Shown here: piece by piece, positions 17,991 through 27,900 of the stretch
How positions within the stretch are numbered: position 1 is the stretch's first letter
Layout: every line of letters begins with the position of its first letter
Assembly: GCA_009841115.1 (NCBI GenBank)
Contig: VXML01000058.1
Coordinates: 62,001 to 126,000, forward strand
DNA length: 64,000 nucleotides
Origin: Gemmatimonadota bacterium
GTDB taxonomy: Bacteria > Latescibacterota > UBA2968 > UBA8231
Direction: 5' to 3'
Translations under genes and position numbers: made by a program
The notes under the pieces: model-generated
Database searches by the model: none
What the model saw: only the letters and a program-made list of their open reading frames with translations
Told to the model about the DNA's origin: nothing

Positions 17991-18629
17991 GTGATTCGCG
18001 CAATTTTGTGGGACAACGATGGTGTGCTGGTGGATACCGAGGGGCTGTACTTTCAGGCGGGACGGGAGGTTTTGGTAACACAGGGTGTTGAACTGACGCA
18101 GGAGGATTTTGTTGAGCAGTCGTTGCAAAAGGGGCAAAGTGTATTCGACCTATTGCCCAACCAAGATGCTGAATTAATTGATCGATTGCGCTTGCAGCGC
18201 AATGCGCGCTACAGTGCGTTGTTGCGGGAGCGCGTGCGGGTTTTGGATGGGGTCGTAGAGACGCTCAGGACATTACACGGACGAGCGCTCATGGGGGTAG
18301 TGACAGGGTCGCGGAAAGATCACTTTGACATCATTCACGCCCAGACGAATCTACTCCCGTTTTTCGAGTTTGTGGTCGCGCGGGAAGACTACAAACAAGC
18401 AAAGCCCCATCCCGATGCGTACTTGACGGCCATGCGGCTGCATGGGTTAGAACCTGAGACCTGTGTCGTCGTGGAAGATTCTGAGCGGGGATGCGCCGCC
18501 GCCGCAAAGGCCGGGTTGCGCGTGCTGGTCGTGCCGAATGAGTTATCGCAACACGGCGACTTTTCGCCTGCGTACAAAGTACTAGGATCGGTGCGCGAGG
18601 TGGTGGATGAAGTAGATCAATTGCGCTAA
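17991..18629 (+). CDS. HAD-superfamily phosphatase, beta-phosphoglucomutase-like
   Basis: 212 residues. The GTG at 17991 is chosen because GAGGAA lies 6 bp upstream and the HAD motif then comes at the usual place; an open frame back to 17790 only overlaps the peptidase gene. Motif I is WDNDGVLVDTE (nucleophile and acid/base Asp), motif II is VVTGSRK, motif III Lys is in KQAKPHPDAY and motif IV is VVEDSERG. The helical cap between motif I and II fits the beta-PGM/phosphonatase subgroup. Such enzymes act on small phosphorylated sugars; the exact substrate is unknown. It follows the M28 gene by 34 bp. Confidence 0.87.
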   Translation: MIRAILWDNDGVLVDTEGLYFQAGREVLVTQGVELTQEDFVEQSLQKGQSVFDLLPNQDAELIDRLRLQRNARYSALLRERVRVLDGVVETLRTLHGRALMGVVTGSRKDHFDIIHAQTNLLPFFEFVVAREDYKQAKPHPDAYLTAMRLHGLEPETCVVVEDSERGCAAAAKAGLRVLVVPNELSQHGDFSPAYKVLGSVREVVDEVDQLR

Positions 18630-18663
18630 CGGTTTTTTAGCCCAGCCATGGGATCTTCCCAAC

Positions 18664-19359
18664 TCAGCTCCCCAACGGACAATCCACACACCGCTCCTCC
18701 GTCCCACAAAGTTCCAACTCACACGTCAGCAGCGCATCTACGTGCCGCTTCCAGTCGGCTGGATAGCGCAGCGTCCCTTCCAAGCGGAAGCCGCTGACCA
18801 AAGAGCGCAGCAGGGCAAAGCGCGTCTCGCGGTCTTCTACTTTGGCGCGCACCCGCTGGCGCGCCTCGGCCAAGCAGTCGAGGTACGCAGCAAATTCCCC
18901 AGCGAAAATCCCCTCGAGGTCTTGCCGCAAGCGGCTCGATAGCGCCGGGCTGGCGTTAGAGGTGGAGATGCTCAGCCGCAAGTGGCCCGGATGCACCAAG
19001 GCCACCATGCCGATATTGGAATAGGCCGGATTGTCGTAGGAGTTGATCAGGGCCTTGCGCGCCGTGGCAAGTTCGTACACCCGCGCCGTCAGCGCATTGT
19101 CGCGCACGGTGTTCAGCACCAAGAACACGTCATCGAGGTCGGATTCCTCAAAGCAACGTGAGTAGTGGGTAAGTCGACCAGCCGTAGCCCACTCGACGAG
19201 TGCGGCCGTCGCGCTTGGGCTTACCACCGTCAACCGCGCACCCGCGGCTAGCAAGCGCCCGGCCTTGTCCTCGGCCTCGCGCCCCCCGCCGATGACCAAG
19301 CAGGGCTGCTCCATCACGTCGAGCCCAACTTGGAAATAGGGATTGAGCAACTCGCTCAC
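18664..19359 (-). CDS. sirC: precorrin-2 dehydrogenase / sirohydrochlorin ferrochelatase
   Basis: 231 residues of the Met8/SirC/CysG-N type. Residues 1-115 form the NAD-binding domain (CLVIGGGREAEDKAGRLLAAGARLTVVSP and DVFLVLNTVRDN in pieces), followed by the LINSYDNPAYSNIGMVA loop and LRLSISTSNASPALSSRLRQ. It oxidises precorrin-2 to sirohydrochlorin and may insert iron, feeding siroheme or another modified tetrapyrrole. The C-terminus adds a Cys-rich tail (LCGTEERCVDCPLG), which is not standard and may bind metal. GTG start overlapping the end of the rhodanese gene (GTGA). It complements hemA at 52832-54115. Confidence 0.88.
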   Translation of the reverse strand: MSELLNPYFQVGLDVMEQPCLVIGGGREAEDKAGRLLAAGARLTVVSPSATAALVEWATAGRLTHYSRCFEESDLDDVFLVLNTVRDNALTARVYELATARKALINSYDNPAYSNIGMVALVHPGHLRLSISTSNASPALSSRLRQDLEGIFAGEFAAYLDCLAEARQRVRAKVEDRETRFALLRSLVSGFRLEGTLRYPADWKRHVDALLTCELELCGTEERCVDCPLGS

Positions 19360-19778
19360 GCGCCCGAATCGCCGCTGAGGGCTGCGTAGCCTTTGTCGTC
19401 GCCAGCGCCAGACTCGACCGGAAAGCCAAGGTCTAGCCAGCCGCGCTCAGTGCGCGACCCGCCAAAACCAGCGGTGACATTGGCCACATCCGTAAAGCCA
19501 GCGGCGACGAGCGCCTCACAAGCCCGCATGGAGCGCGCGCCCGACTGACAGCCGACGAGCAACTTGGCGTCCGCGGCAAAATGGGCTTGGACGACCTGAA
19601 CGAAATCGAGGTTGGGAACCATGCCCGCGGCGTGGCGTTGCATGATGGGGATGTTGAATGCGCCGGCCGGATGGCCACCCTCGTATTCGGGGATGGAGCG
19701 GACGTCGATATAGACCGCGCCCGCGTCGCCTTCAAGCAGTTCCTTCGCCTCAGTGGGACTGAGGTTTTGATAGCTCAC
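19356..19778 (-). CDS. rhodanese-domain sulfurtransferase
   Basis: A single rhodanese domain: VYIDVRSIPEYEGGHPAGAFNIP, split by the usual turn, then the active-site loop LLVGCQSGARSMRACEAL with the catalytic Cys, and a C-terminal GFTDVANVTAGF. It should transfer sulfur from thiosulfate or persulfide in the cytoplasm. I place the start at the GTG at 19778 because AAGGGAGG sits 4-5 bp upstream; an ATG at 19793 would add five residues and is also possible. Its stop overlaps the sirC start, so the two are co-translated; a role in sulfur supply or sulfite/siroheme metabolism is plausible but not shown. Confidence 0.87.
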   Translation of the reverse strand: MSYQNLSPTEAKELLEGDAGAVYIDVRSIPEYEGGHPAGAFNIPIMQRHAAGMVPNLDFVQVVQAHFAADAKLLVGCQSGARSMRACEALVAAGFTDVANVTAGFGGSRTERGWLDLGFPVESGAGDDKGYAALSGDSGA

Positions 19779-19835
19779 GATGCCTCCCTTCATTTGACAA
19801 TGTCCACCTTGCAGAGTTGAATAACTGTTAAGGTA

Positions 19836-21023
19836 ATGCACTACTTTCGTCCCCTACAAGCCCACAGACCCCGGAGAAAGACGATTTTGAACGCATGGCA
19901 CAACGCAGGTGTACTATTGTTAGCGGCAACTTTGGGGGCTTGCAGCGTGCAAGTGGGCGGACAAGACGAGGGCGACGACGCAGACCCAGCGGCTCAAGCC
20001 GACAGCACAGCCGCCGATAGCCTCTCCAAGCCCATAGAAGCAATACCCGTCGAAGTCGCCCTCGCCCACACGGGCGAAATTTCCGCCCATCTGGTGTTCA
20101 ACTCGACCATCGAAACCGAGGCAGCCGTCGAGGTTTATCCCCAAATCAGCGGCCTCGTCAAACACCTCAGAGTCGAGGAGGGCGACCGCGTCGAAGTGGG
20201 CGATACCCTCCTCAGCATCGAGGACAAGCAGTTGCGCATCGCCGTTGAGGAAGCTCAAGCCAATTATCACTATCAGCAAACCGCCTTTAAGCGCACCGAG
20301 GCCATGTTTGAGCGCAACCTCATCAGCGACCAAGAGTTCGAGACCAACAAATACAATTTTGAACAAGCCCGTCTCCGGCTAGAGCGCGCCCGCCTAGAGC
20401 TGGAATACGCAGAAGTCATCGCGCCGTTTTCCGGCGTGCTCACCGAGCGCCACGTGCAAGTCGGCGCTCGGGTAGGGCCGAGCAGCAAGCTCTACGACCT
20501 CATCAAGCTCGACGACCTCATCGCCCGCGTCTTCGCACCCGGCCAATACCTCACCACCATCGGCAACGGCCAGCAAGCCCTTATCACTTCAGAATTTTTG
20601 CCCGACAAGAAATTCCACGGCTGGGTCAAGCGCATCAGCCCCATAGTCGATCCCAGAAGCGGCACCTTCAAGGTCACGGTGGGATTGCGCGACCGCTGGG
20701 AGTACTTGCGGCCCGGCCTCTTCGTCAACGTGCGTATCATCACCGCCACGCACACCGATGCCGTGTTGATACCCAAACAGGCGATTGTGTACGACGGCGG
20801 CGACCGATTCGTGTTCGCCGTCGTGGACACCACGGCTGCGCGGATCAAGTTGCAGCCCGGGTTCGAGGACACCGACTTTATCGAGTCGCTCGCCGGCATC
20901 GAATCCGGCACCCCGATCATCGTCGTCGGGCAAAACGGCCTCAAGGACAGCACGCGGGTGCGCATAGTCAACTCAGCCAACGACGGCTCGGCTGAGCTCG
21001 CCGAAGACGCGGGCCAAGGCTAG
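19836..21023 (+). CDS. RND efflux periplasmic adaptor lipoprotein (membrane fusion protein)
   Basis: 395 residues. An unusually long basic N-terminus precedes a hydrophobic stretch and lipobox LGAC (Cys36), so it is a lipoprotein. The lipoyl-like hairpin halves are VYPQISGLVKHLRVEEGDRVEVGDTLL and VIAPFSGVLTERHVQVGARV (given in part), separated by a helical hairpin rich in Gln, Glu and Arg; the beta-barrel and membrane-proximal domains follow (GLRDRWEYLRPGLFVNVRI, AVLIPKQAIVYDGG). It links inner-membrane RND pumps to an outer-membrane channel. A TTG at 19887 is an alternative start. Two RND permease genes follow 8 and 9 bp apart; no TolC-like gene is present. Confidence 0.9.
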   Translation: MHYFRPLQAHRPRRKTILNAWHNAGVLLLAATLGACSVQVGGQDEGDDADPAAQADSTAADSLSKPIEAIPVEVALAHTGEISAHLVFNSTIETEAAVEVYPQISGLVKHLRVEEGDRVEVGDTLLSIEDKQLRIAVEEAQANYHYQQTAFKRTEAMFERNLISDQEFETNKYNFEQARLRLERARLELEYAEVIAPFSGVLTERHVQVGARVGPSSKLYDLIKLDDLIARVFAPGQYLTTIGNGQQALITSEFLPDKKFHGWVKRISPIVDPRSGTFKVTVGLRDRWEYLRPGLFVNVRIITATHTDAVLIPKQAIVYDGGDRFVFAVVDTTAARIKLQPGFEDTDFIESLAGIESGTPIIVVGQNGLKDSTRVRIVNSANDGSAELAEDAGQG

Positions 21024-21031
21024 GCTTCGAC

Positions 21032-24000
21032 ATGAGCTCAGCCGAACGGCCCGTGCAGCAGCCCGTTAGCACATCCCGCTTCGCTATTGCAACCCGGCGG
21101 CCAGTCGCCATTCTCATGGTGGTGCTGGCCGTCTGCGTTTTCGGCTGGGTCTCCTATCAGCGGCTCTCGCTGAACCTAATGCCCGACATTTCCTACCCGA
21201 CCCTGACGGTGCGCACCGAATATCCCGGCACGGCACCGGAGGAAGTCGAGACCCTGCTCTCCCGCCCCTTGGAGCAGGAACTGGGCATTGTCCCTCACCT
21301 CGTCAACATCAGCTCCATCTCCAAGGCCGGGCAGTCGGACATCATCCTCGAATTTGAGTGGGACACCGACATGAACGCGATGTCCCAGGAAATCCGCGAG
21401 AAGGCCGACCGCGTCTGGTTGCCGCAAGACGCCGAGAAACCCCTCCTGCTACGCTACGACCCCTCGCTAGACCCGATCATCCGCATCGGCCTACACGGCC
21501 CGCAAGACCTCTACGCACTGCGCTACCTCGCCGAGCACGATATCAAGCGCGAGTTGGAGGCACTGGTCGGGGTAGCAGCGGTCAAAATCAAGGGCGGCTT
21601 GGAAGAAGAGATCCACGTCGCGCTCAACGAGCGCCAGATCGCGGTGATGGGACTGGACATCAACCAGATAAACAACCGCCTAGCGCAGAACAACGTCAAT
21701 TTGCCCGGCGGCAACTTGCGCGAGGGCCAAGTCGAGTACCTAATCCGCACGCTCAACGAGTTCGCCACCGTCGATGAGATCGCCGAGCTGATCGTGGCAC
21801 GGCAGGGCGACGCCGATGTCTATCTGCGCGATATCGCCGAGGTAGGCCGCTCGCACAAGGACCGCGAGATCATCACCCGAGTCAACGGCCGCGAGAGCGT
21901 CGAGATCGAAATCTACAAGGAAGCTGACGCCAACATCGTCGCCGTCGCCGAAAGGGTTCGCAACGCGCTCTTCGGCTTGCCAGAGCAGCGCGCGTACGTG
22001 GAGCAGAAGACCCGCGAAGCCCAAGAAATGGCCGAGCAAAGCGAGGAGCAAAAAAGGAAAGAGCAAGAGGAGGCGCGAAAGAAGCAAGAGACTGCAAAAG
22101 CCGATTCTACAAAGAAAGAGGAAGAGCAACAAAAGGACCTACAAGCGAAGAAGCAGGAGGAGGCCCGCAAGGCGATGGAGCATTTGCGGATGACCGACTT
22201 CATCAGCCACCGCCTGCCCCCGGGAGCCAAGCTGGAGATTTTGTCCGATCAGTCGGGTTTTATCGAGAATTCGATCACCGAGGTCCAAATCAATGCGCTC
22301 ATCGGCGGGACAATGGCCGTGCTAGTGCTCTTGGTGTTCTTGCGCAACGTGGTCCACACGCTGATCGTCGGCCTGACGATCCCAGTGTCGATCATGGCGA
22401 CCTTCGCGCCGATGTACATGTTCGACGTGTCGCTCAACATCATGTCGCTCGGCGGCTTGGCCCTCGGGATCGGGATGCTGGTCGACAACTCGATCGTGGT
22501 GCTGGAGAGCATCTTCCGCTGTCGGGAGGAGGGCGACGATCTGGTCCAAGCCACCGTCCGCGGCACCCGCGAGGTCGGCACTGCGGTGTTGGCCTCGACG
22601 CTGACGACGATCACGGTGTTTTTTCCCATCGTCTTCGTCGAGGGCGTAGCCGGGCAGATCTTCGGCGATATGGCGCTGACGGTCGTGTTCTCGCTGTTGG
22701 CCTCGTTGGGGGTGGCGCTGTTTTTCATTCCCATGCTGGCCTCGCGCCAAATCGACCGCCAAGGCGGGTTGGCCGAGCAGATCGGTCGCAGCGACTTTCT
22801 GCGCCTCCAAGCACTGAGCCGGGCCCGCGCGGTATTAAGTGAGCCGGGGAGCCGGTGGCGCAAAGCGGCGCAGGTGGCCCTTTCGCTGCCTTACCTAGTC
22901 GGCGAAGTGCTGTTGCGGATCGGGCTGGCCGCAGCAACCCTCGTGGCGGCGGTGCTCAAAGGCGCTTTCCTCCTCGTCTCCGAACTGCTGTGGTGGCTAA
23001 TCAAACCCGTCGAATACTTCTGGTTCAAGCGCGAGCGGACCTTTCAGAGTTGGTTGGGCGCTTGGGCCGCAGAAAGCCGCGTCGGCCAGTGGACCTTCTT
23101 CGAGCGCGTCTGGCCGGGCATCCTCGGCTTTGAGTCGCCGCGCATCCTCGGCGAGACCGCGCAGCGCTACTGGCACTGGGTGAACAGGTCCGAGCACTTA
23201 GCGTGGAAGATACTCAAGTCCTTGTCGCTACCGCTGGTGCTGTTCTATCTGGTGGCTATGCGCTTCGTCTTTGGCACGGTGCTCAGGCTGGTGGGCATCG
23301 TCCTGCAAGTGGTGCTGATGCTCGTCGGGCTGGTGCTGGTGCTGGCACTGTGTCTGCTGGGCATGGCGCTGATGCCGGTCTTTTTGCCCCTGCTGTTCGT
23401 TTTTGAACGCGGCTTCGGGCTGGTGCAGCAGACCTATCCGGCCCTGTTGGGCTGGGCACTCAGGCAGCGCTTGCTGATTATCGGCGGTGCCTTAGCCGCC
23501 CTATTGATCTGCTGGTACAAGCTCCTGCCCGATTTGGGCACCGAGCTGATTCCCCAGGTCCATCAAGCTGAATTCAACCTCGACCTCAGACTGCCGGTGG
23601 GGACGCCGCTAGAAGAGACCGCCGAGATCGTGCGCCAGATTGAGGGGATCGCTGGCGAACAGCCCCAAGTCGCGCGCGTGGCGACGACCGTGGGCACCGA
23701 CCGGTCGGCGAGTTCCTCGGCCGAAGAAGGCGAGCACACCGCCCAAGTAACAATCCGCATGCAGGAAGGGTCCAGCGCCGCGCAAGAGGCCGCGTTGATC
23801 CGGCATCTGCGGGATCAGGTTGACGAGATCCCCGAAATCGAGGTCGAAGTCTCACACCCGGCCCTGTTCAGTTTCAAGACGCCCATCGAGGTCGAGGTTC
23901 GCGGCTACAATCTGCGCCAGTTGCGCCAGTTGAGCTTGGAAGCCGAGTCGCGGATGGCCAGCTTGCCTGGGCTAGTCGACGTCAAATCGTCGCTGCAGGC

Positions 24001-24937
24001 GGGCAACCCCGAGCTACAAATCAGCTACAAGCGCGACCAACTCGCGACCTACGGCCTGTCGCTGCGCAACGTCGCCGAACTGGTGCGCCACAAAGTGCAG
24101 GGCAAGGTCGCCACCGACTTTCGCCAAGACGAGCGCCAGATCGACGTACTAGTGCGGCTGCGCGAGGAGGACCGCCTCGGGCTGGATGAGCTGCGGCGGC
24201 TGGTGATCAATCCCAATGCGCCTATTCCGATTCCGCTTTCCTCGGTGGCCGATATCCGGGTCAACGAAGGGCCGAGCGAGATCCGCCGCATTGACCAACA
24301 GCGCTCCGCAGTGGTCACGGCCAATATCCAAGGCATTGATTTGGGCACGGCCTCGGGCCTGATCCACGACGAACTAGGGAGAATGGACTTCCCGATGGGC
24401 TTCGACTTTATGATCAGCGGCCAGAACGAGGAGATGGAGACTTCATTGCAAAGCCTCTACTTCGCCTTAGTGCTGGCAATCTTCCTCGTCTATGTAGTGA
24501 TGGCCAGCCAGTTCGAGTCGCTAGTCCACCCCTTCGTCATTATGTTCACGGTGCCCCTCGCGCTGATCGGCGTGGTAGTGGCGCTCTATCTGGCTCAGGT
24601 AGCTCTGAGCGTAGTGGTCTTCATCGGCCTTATCATGCTGGCCGGCATCGTCGTCAACAACGCCATCGTGCTCATTGACTACATCAACACCTTGCGCCGC
24701 ACCGGCATGGAAAAGACCGAGGCCATCATTCAAGCCGGTGCCGTGCGGCTGCGCCCGATCACCATGACCACGGCGACGACGGTCTTGGGGCTGTTGCCGA
24801 TGGCCTTGGGGCTAGGTGAAGGAGCCGAGATCCGCACGCCGATGGCCCTGACCGTGATCGCCGGCCTCATCTCTTCTACCTTCCTCACCCTCGTGGTGAT
24901 CCCGACTGTGTATTCACTGGTCGATCGCCGGGCCTAG
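21032..24937 (+). CDS. RND-family efflux permease with two large insertions
   Basis: 1301 residues, about 250 more than a typical AcrB-like permease. The normal parts are all there: TM1 (residues 22-42), the porter motif NLMPDISYPTLTVRTEYPGT in part, the TM4 proton-relay helix GGLALGIGMLVDNSIVVLES (Asp485), and a C-terminal half ending IRTPMALTVIAGL. Insertion 1 (about residues 322-388) is a highly charged Glu/Lys/Gln coiled coil in the porter domain. Insertion 2 (about 572-805) follows TM6 and includes Trp/Arg-rich segments and four or so extra hydrophobic helices. It sits in an operon with the adaptor upstream and a second permease downstream. Confidence 0.9.
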   Translation: MSSAERPVQQPVSTSRFAIATRRPVAILMVVLAVCVFGWVSYQRLSLNLMPDISYPTLTVRTEYPGTAPEEVETLLSRPLEQELGIVPHLVNISSISKAGQSDIILEFEWDTDMNAMSQEIREKADRVWLPQDAEKPLLLRYDPSLDPIIRIGLHGPQDLYALRYLAEHDIKRELEALVGVAAVKIKGGLEEEIHVALNERQIAVMGLDINQINNRLAQNNVNLPGGNLREGQVEYLIRTLNEFATVDEIAELIVARQGDADVYLRDIAEVGRSHKDREIITRVNGRESVEIEIYKEADANIVAVAERVRNALFGLPEQRAYVEQKTREAQEMAEQSEEQKRKEQEEARKKQETAKADSTKKEEEQQKDLQAKKQEEARKAMEHLRMTDFISHRLPPGAKLEILSDQSGFIENSITEVQINALIGGTMAVLVLLVFLRNVVHTLIVGLTIPVSIMATFAPMYMFDVSLNIMSLGGLALGIGMLVDNSIVVLESIFRCREEGDDLVQATVRGTREVGTAVLASTLTTITVFFPIVFVEGVAGQIFGDMALTVVFSLLASLGVALFFIPMLASRQIDRQGGLAEQIGRSDFLRLQALSRARAVLSEPGSRWRKAAQVALSLPYLVGEVLLRIGLAAATLVAAVLKGAFLLVSELLWWLIKPVEYFWFKRERTFQSWLGAWAAESRVGQWTFFERVWPGILGFESPRILGETAQRYWHWVNRSEHLAWKILKSLSLPLVLFYLVAMRFVFGTVLRLVGIVLQVVLMLVGLVLVLALCLLGMALMPVFLPLLFVFERGFGLVQQTYPALLGWALRQRLLIIGGALAALLICWYKLLPDLGTELIPQVHQAEFNLDLRLPVGTPLEETAEIVRQIEGIAGEQPQVARVATTVGTDRSASSSAEEGEHTAQVTIRMQEGSSAAQEAALIRHLRDQVDEIPEIEVEVSHPALFSFKTPIEVEVRGYNLRQLRQLSLEAESRMASLPGLVDVKSSLQAGNPELQISYKRDQLATYGLSLRNVAELVRHKVQGKVATDFRQDERQIDVLVRLREEDRLGLDELRRLVINPNAPIPIPLSSVADIRVNEGPSEIRRIDQQRSAVVTANIQGIDLGTASGLIHDELGRMDFPMGFDFMISGQNEEMETSLQSLYFALVLAIFLVYVVMASQFESLVHPFVIMFTVPLALIGVVVALYLAQVALSVVVFIGLIMLAGIVVNNAIVLIDYINTLRRTGMEKTEAIIQAGAVRLRPITMTTATTVLGLLPMALGLGEGAEIRTPMALTVIAGLISSTFLTLVVIPTVYSLVDRRA

Positions 24938-24946
24938 GAGGAACCG

Positions 24947-27900
24947 ATGGAAAAGCCAAACCAGTACCCCCTGCCGCGCTTTTCGGTCAACCGGCCGGTG
25001 ACCGTGGTGATGTCGCTGGTCGCGCTGCTGGTGGTGGGCTACATCGCCTACACGCGTATCCCGCTGACGCTTTTCCCCGAAGGCTTCGACTATCCCCGGC
25101 TTTTCGCCTGGGCCAGCTATCCCAACGCTGGAGCGGTCGAAGTCGAGCAGAAAGTGGTGCGCCACCTAGAGGAGGCCGTCGCCCAAGTCAGTCGAGTCAA
25201 GAATATCCGCTCTAGCGCCTACAGTGGCGGCGGCAATGTTCGAGTCGAGTTCCAAAAGGGCACCGACCTGCAATTGGCCTTCGCCGAAATGAAAGACCGT
25301 CTCGACCGGGTGATGCCCGAACTGCCCGACGAAATCGAGCAACTGTGGGTGCGGCGCTGGGATCAAAACGACATCCCGATCATGGATGGTGCCATCATCT
25401 TTGAGACCCAACACGCCGATCCGCGCCATCTTATCGATACCTATGTGGAGCCGGCGCTGCGCCGCGTCGATGGGGTCGGCAACATTGAGCTTTGGGGCTC
25501 GCCTAGCAAACAGGTAATCGTCGAGTTGAACCGCGACAAGATGCTCAGCCACCGGATCAACGTCTTTGAGGCGCTCAACAGCCTGCGCGCCCAAAACCTC
25601 ACCGTGCCCGGAGGCTGGGTGATCGAGGGTGGCAAAAAGATCTACGTGCGTTCGGTGGGCCGCTTCCAAGACGTAGCAGAGCTCGCCAACACCGTGGTCG
25701 ATCCCGCACATCAGCTACGGCTGGACGACATCGCCGAGGTTTCCTATAAGCGGCCGCAGCAAGACTGGGTCAATCGCATTGACCGCAAGGAGTCGCTGGG
25801 CTTCGGCGTCACCAAGGCGTCGGGGGCCAATGTAGTTGAGGTTTCCACCGGCGTGAAGGAAGAGCTGGAAAACCTTAAAAATCACCCCAAGCTCGAAGGC
25901 TTGGATTTCAAGCTGTTCTGGAACCAAGGCGACCAAGTAATCAACTCGGTTGGCAATCTCAAAAATTCCGGCCTGTGGGGTGGGCTATTCGCGGCCATCG
26001 TGCTCTTCTTCTTTTTGCGCGCCGTGCGCATTACGCTGATCATCACTCTGGCAATCCCGCTGTCGCTTCTGACGACGATTATCGCCCTGTACTTCATAGG
26101 CTGGTCGTTAAATGTGGCGACGATGATGGGCCTAATGCTGAGCTTGGGACTGGTGGTTGACAACGCCATCGTCATCGTCGAAAACATCTACCGCAAGCGC
26201 CAGGAAGGCATCGCCCCGCGCACGGCTTCGATTGAAGGGGCTGGCGAGGTGGGACTGGCCGTGACCATGGCAACTCTGACGACGGTGGTGGTCTTCCTGC
26301 CCCTGATTCTGATGAGCGACGAGGAGATGTTTTCGTTCTGGATGCTCAGAATCGGCCTGCCGGTCATCACAGGACTAGTGGCCTCGCTGCTCATAGCCCT
26401 GATCTTTATCCCACTCGCCGCGCTCAGGCTCTCGACGAAAAAGGAGCGGGGCGAGTCGAGGATGATCCTCTGGTCCCGCAAGCACTACATGCGCTCGCTG
26501 AGCTGGGTGCTGAACAATCGTCTCGACGCCTTCGTCATCGCCTTGGTCCTTTTTGCCAGCATCAAGATCCCGATGGACGGCATGGATCGCACCGACAGTC
26601 AGGAGCGCAACGAGGTGCGGATGGACTTGGCCTTTGAGATGCCTTCGGGCCAATCCCTGGACCAAGCCGAGCGGTTTATGACCTCCGTCGAGGACACGGT
26701 GATGGCCCACCAAGCGGAGTACAACGTCGAGGCGCTCCGCACCTACTTCCGCCGTGGCTGGGGCCGGGTAACGCTGTTTTTCGCCGAAGAAGAGGACGTG
26801 GAGTGGTATGAGGTGGCCTGGGACAACTTGAGCGTCGCCCTGGGCCTGAAGGAACAGGAGTACCTCTCCTACAAGGAGGTCGAAAAGGATCTTCGCGAGC
26901 GGCTCTACCTACCGCCAGGCATTACCTTGCGGGTCAACTGGGAAAACTCCGAGCAGGATGCCCGAGTCAATGTCAGCCTGTATGGCGAAGACACCAAGGT
27001 GCTGATCAAGTTAGCCGCCGAGGTCGAACGGCGGCTGGAGAGCATCCCCGGCTTGCTGTCGGTCAACACCGACATGGACCGCGGCGGCACCGAGCTACAG
27101 GTGCGCCTCGACCGCGACCAAATCCAGCGCTTCGGCGTGAATCCCCAGCAGGTTTCGGGAGGCATCGCCTACGCACTGCGCGGCACGGATATAAACAAGT
27201 TCCACACCGACGACGGCCGCGAAGTCGATATCCGCGTGCGGCTAGCCAACTACGACAGCCAGAGCCTAGACGATCTGCGCACCCAAAACTTCCCCACCGC
27301 GGATGGCCGCGAAGTGGCCCTTGAATCGCTAGCGGACATCTACGTCGAGCGCACTTTGGGCAATATCCGGCGCGAGAACCGGCAGACCATGCTCAATGTC
27401 AGCGCCCGCGCCGCCAAGGACCGGGCGCAACATCTTTTCGCCCAAGTCGATCAGGTGATGCAGGGCTTTGAGATGCCGCGCGGCTACCGCTGGGACAAGG
27501 GCACTCGCTTCGTCGAGCTAGAGGAACAGGACCAATCGCAGAAGTTCGCCCTGATTATGTCCGTGACCTTCGTCTTTTTGCTAATGGGGGTACTCTTCGA
27601 GTCGTTCGTGCTGCCACTGTCGGTGATCGTATCCATCCCATTCTCCTTCCTCGGCGTTTACTGGGTTCTATATGTGACCGACACGCCCTTTGAAATCATG
27701 TCGATGATCGGCTCGGTAATCTTGATCGGCGTGGTAGTAAACAACGCCATCGTGCTGATCGATTTGGCCAACCGGCTCCGGGCCGAGGGCAAGTCGCGCT
27801 ACGACGCGCTGGTGGAGGCCGGCCGCCACCGCTTCCGGCCGATCCTGATGACGACCTTCACCACTGCTTTCGGGCTGATCCCAATGGCCGCGGGCAATTC

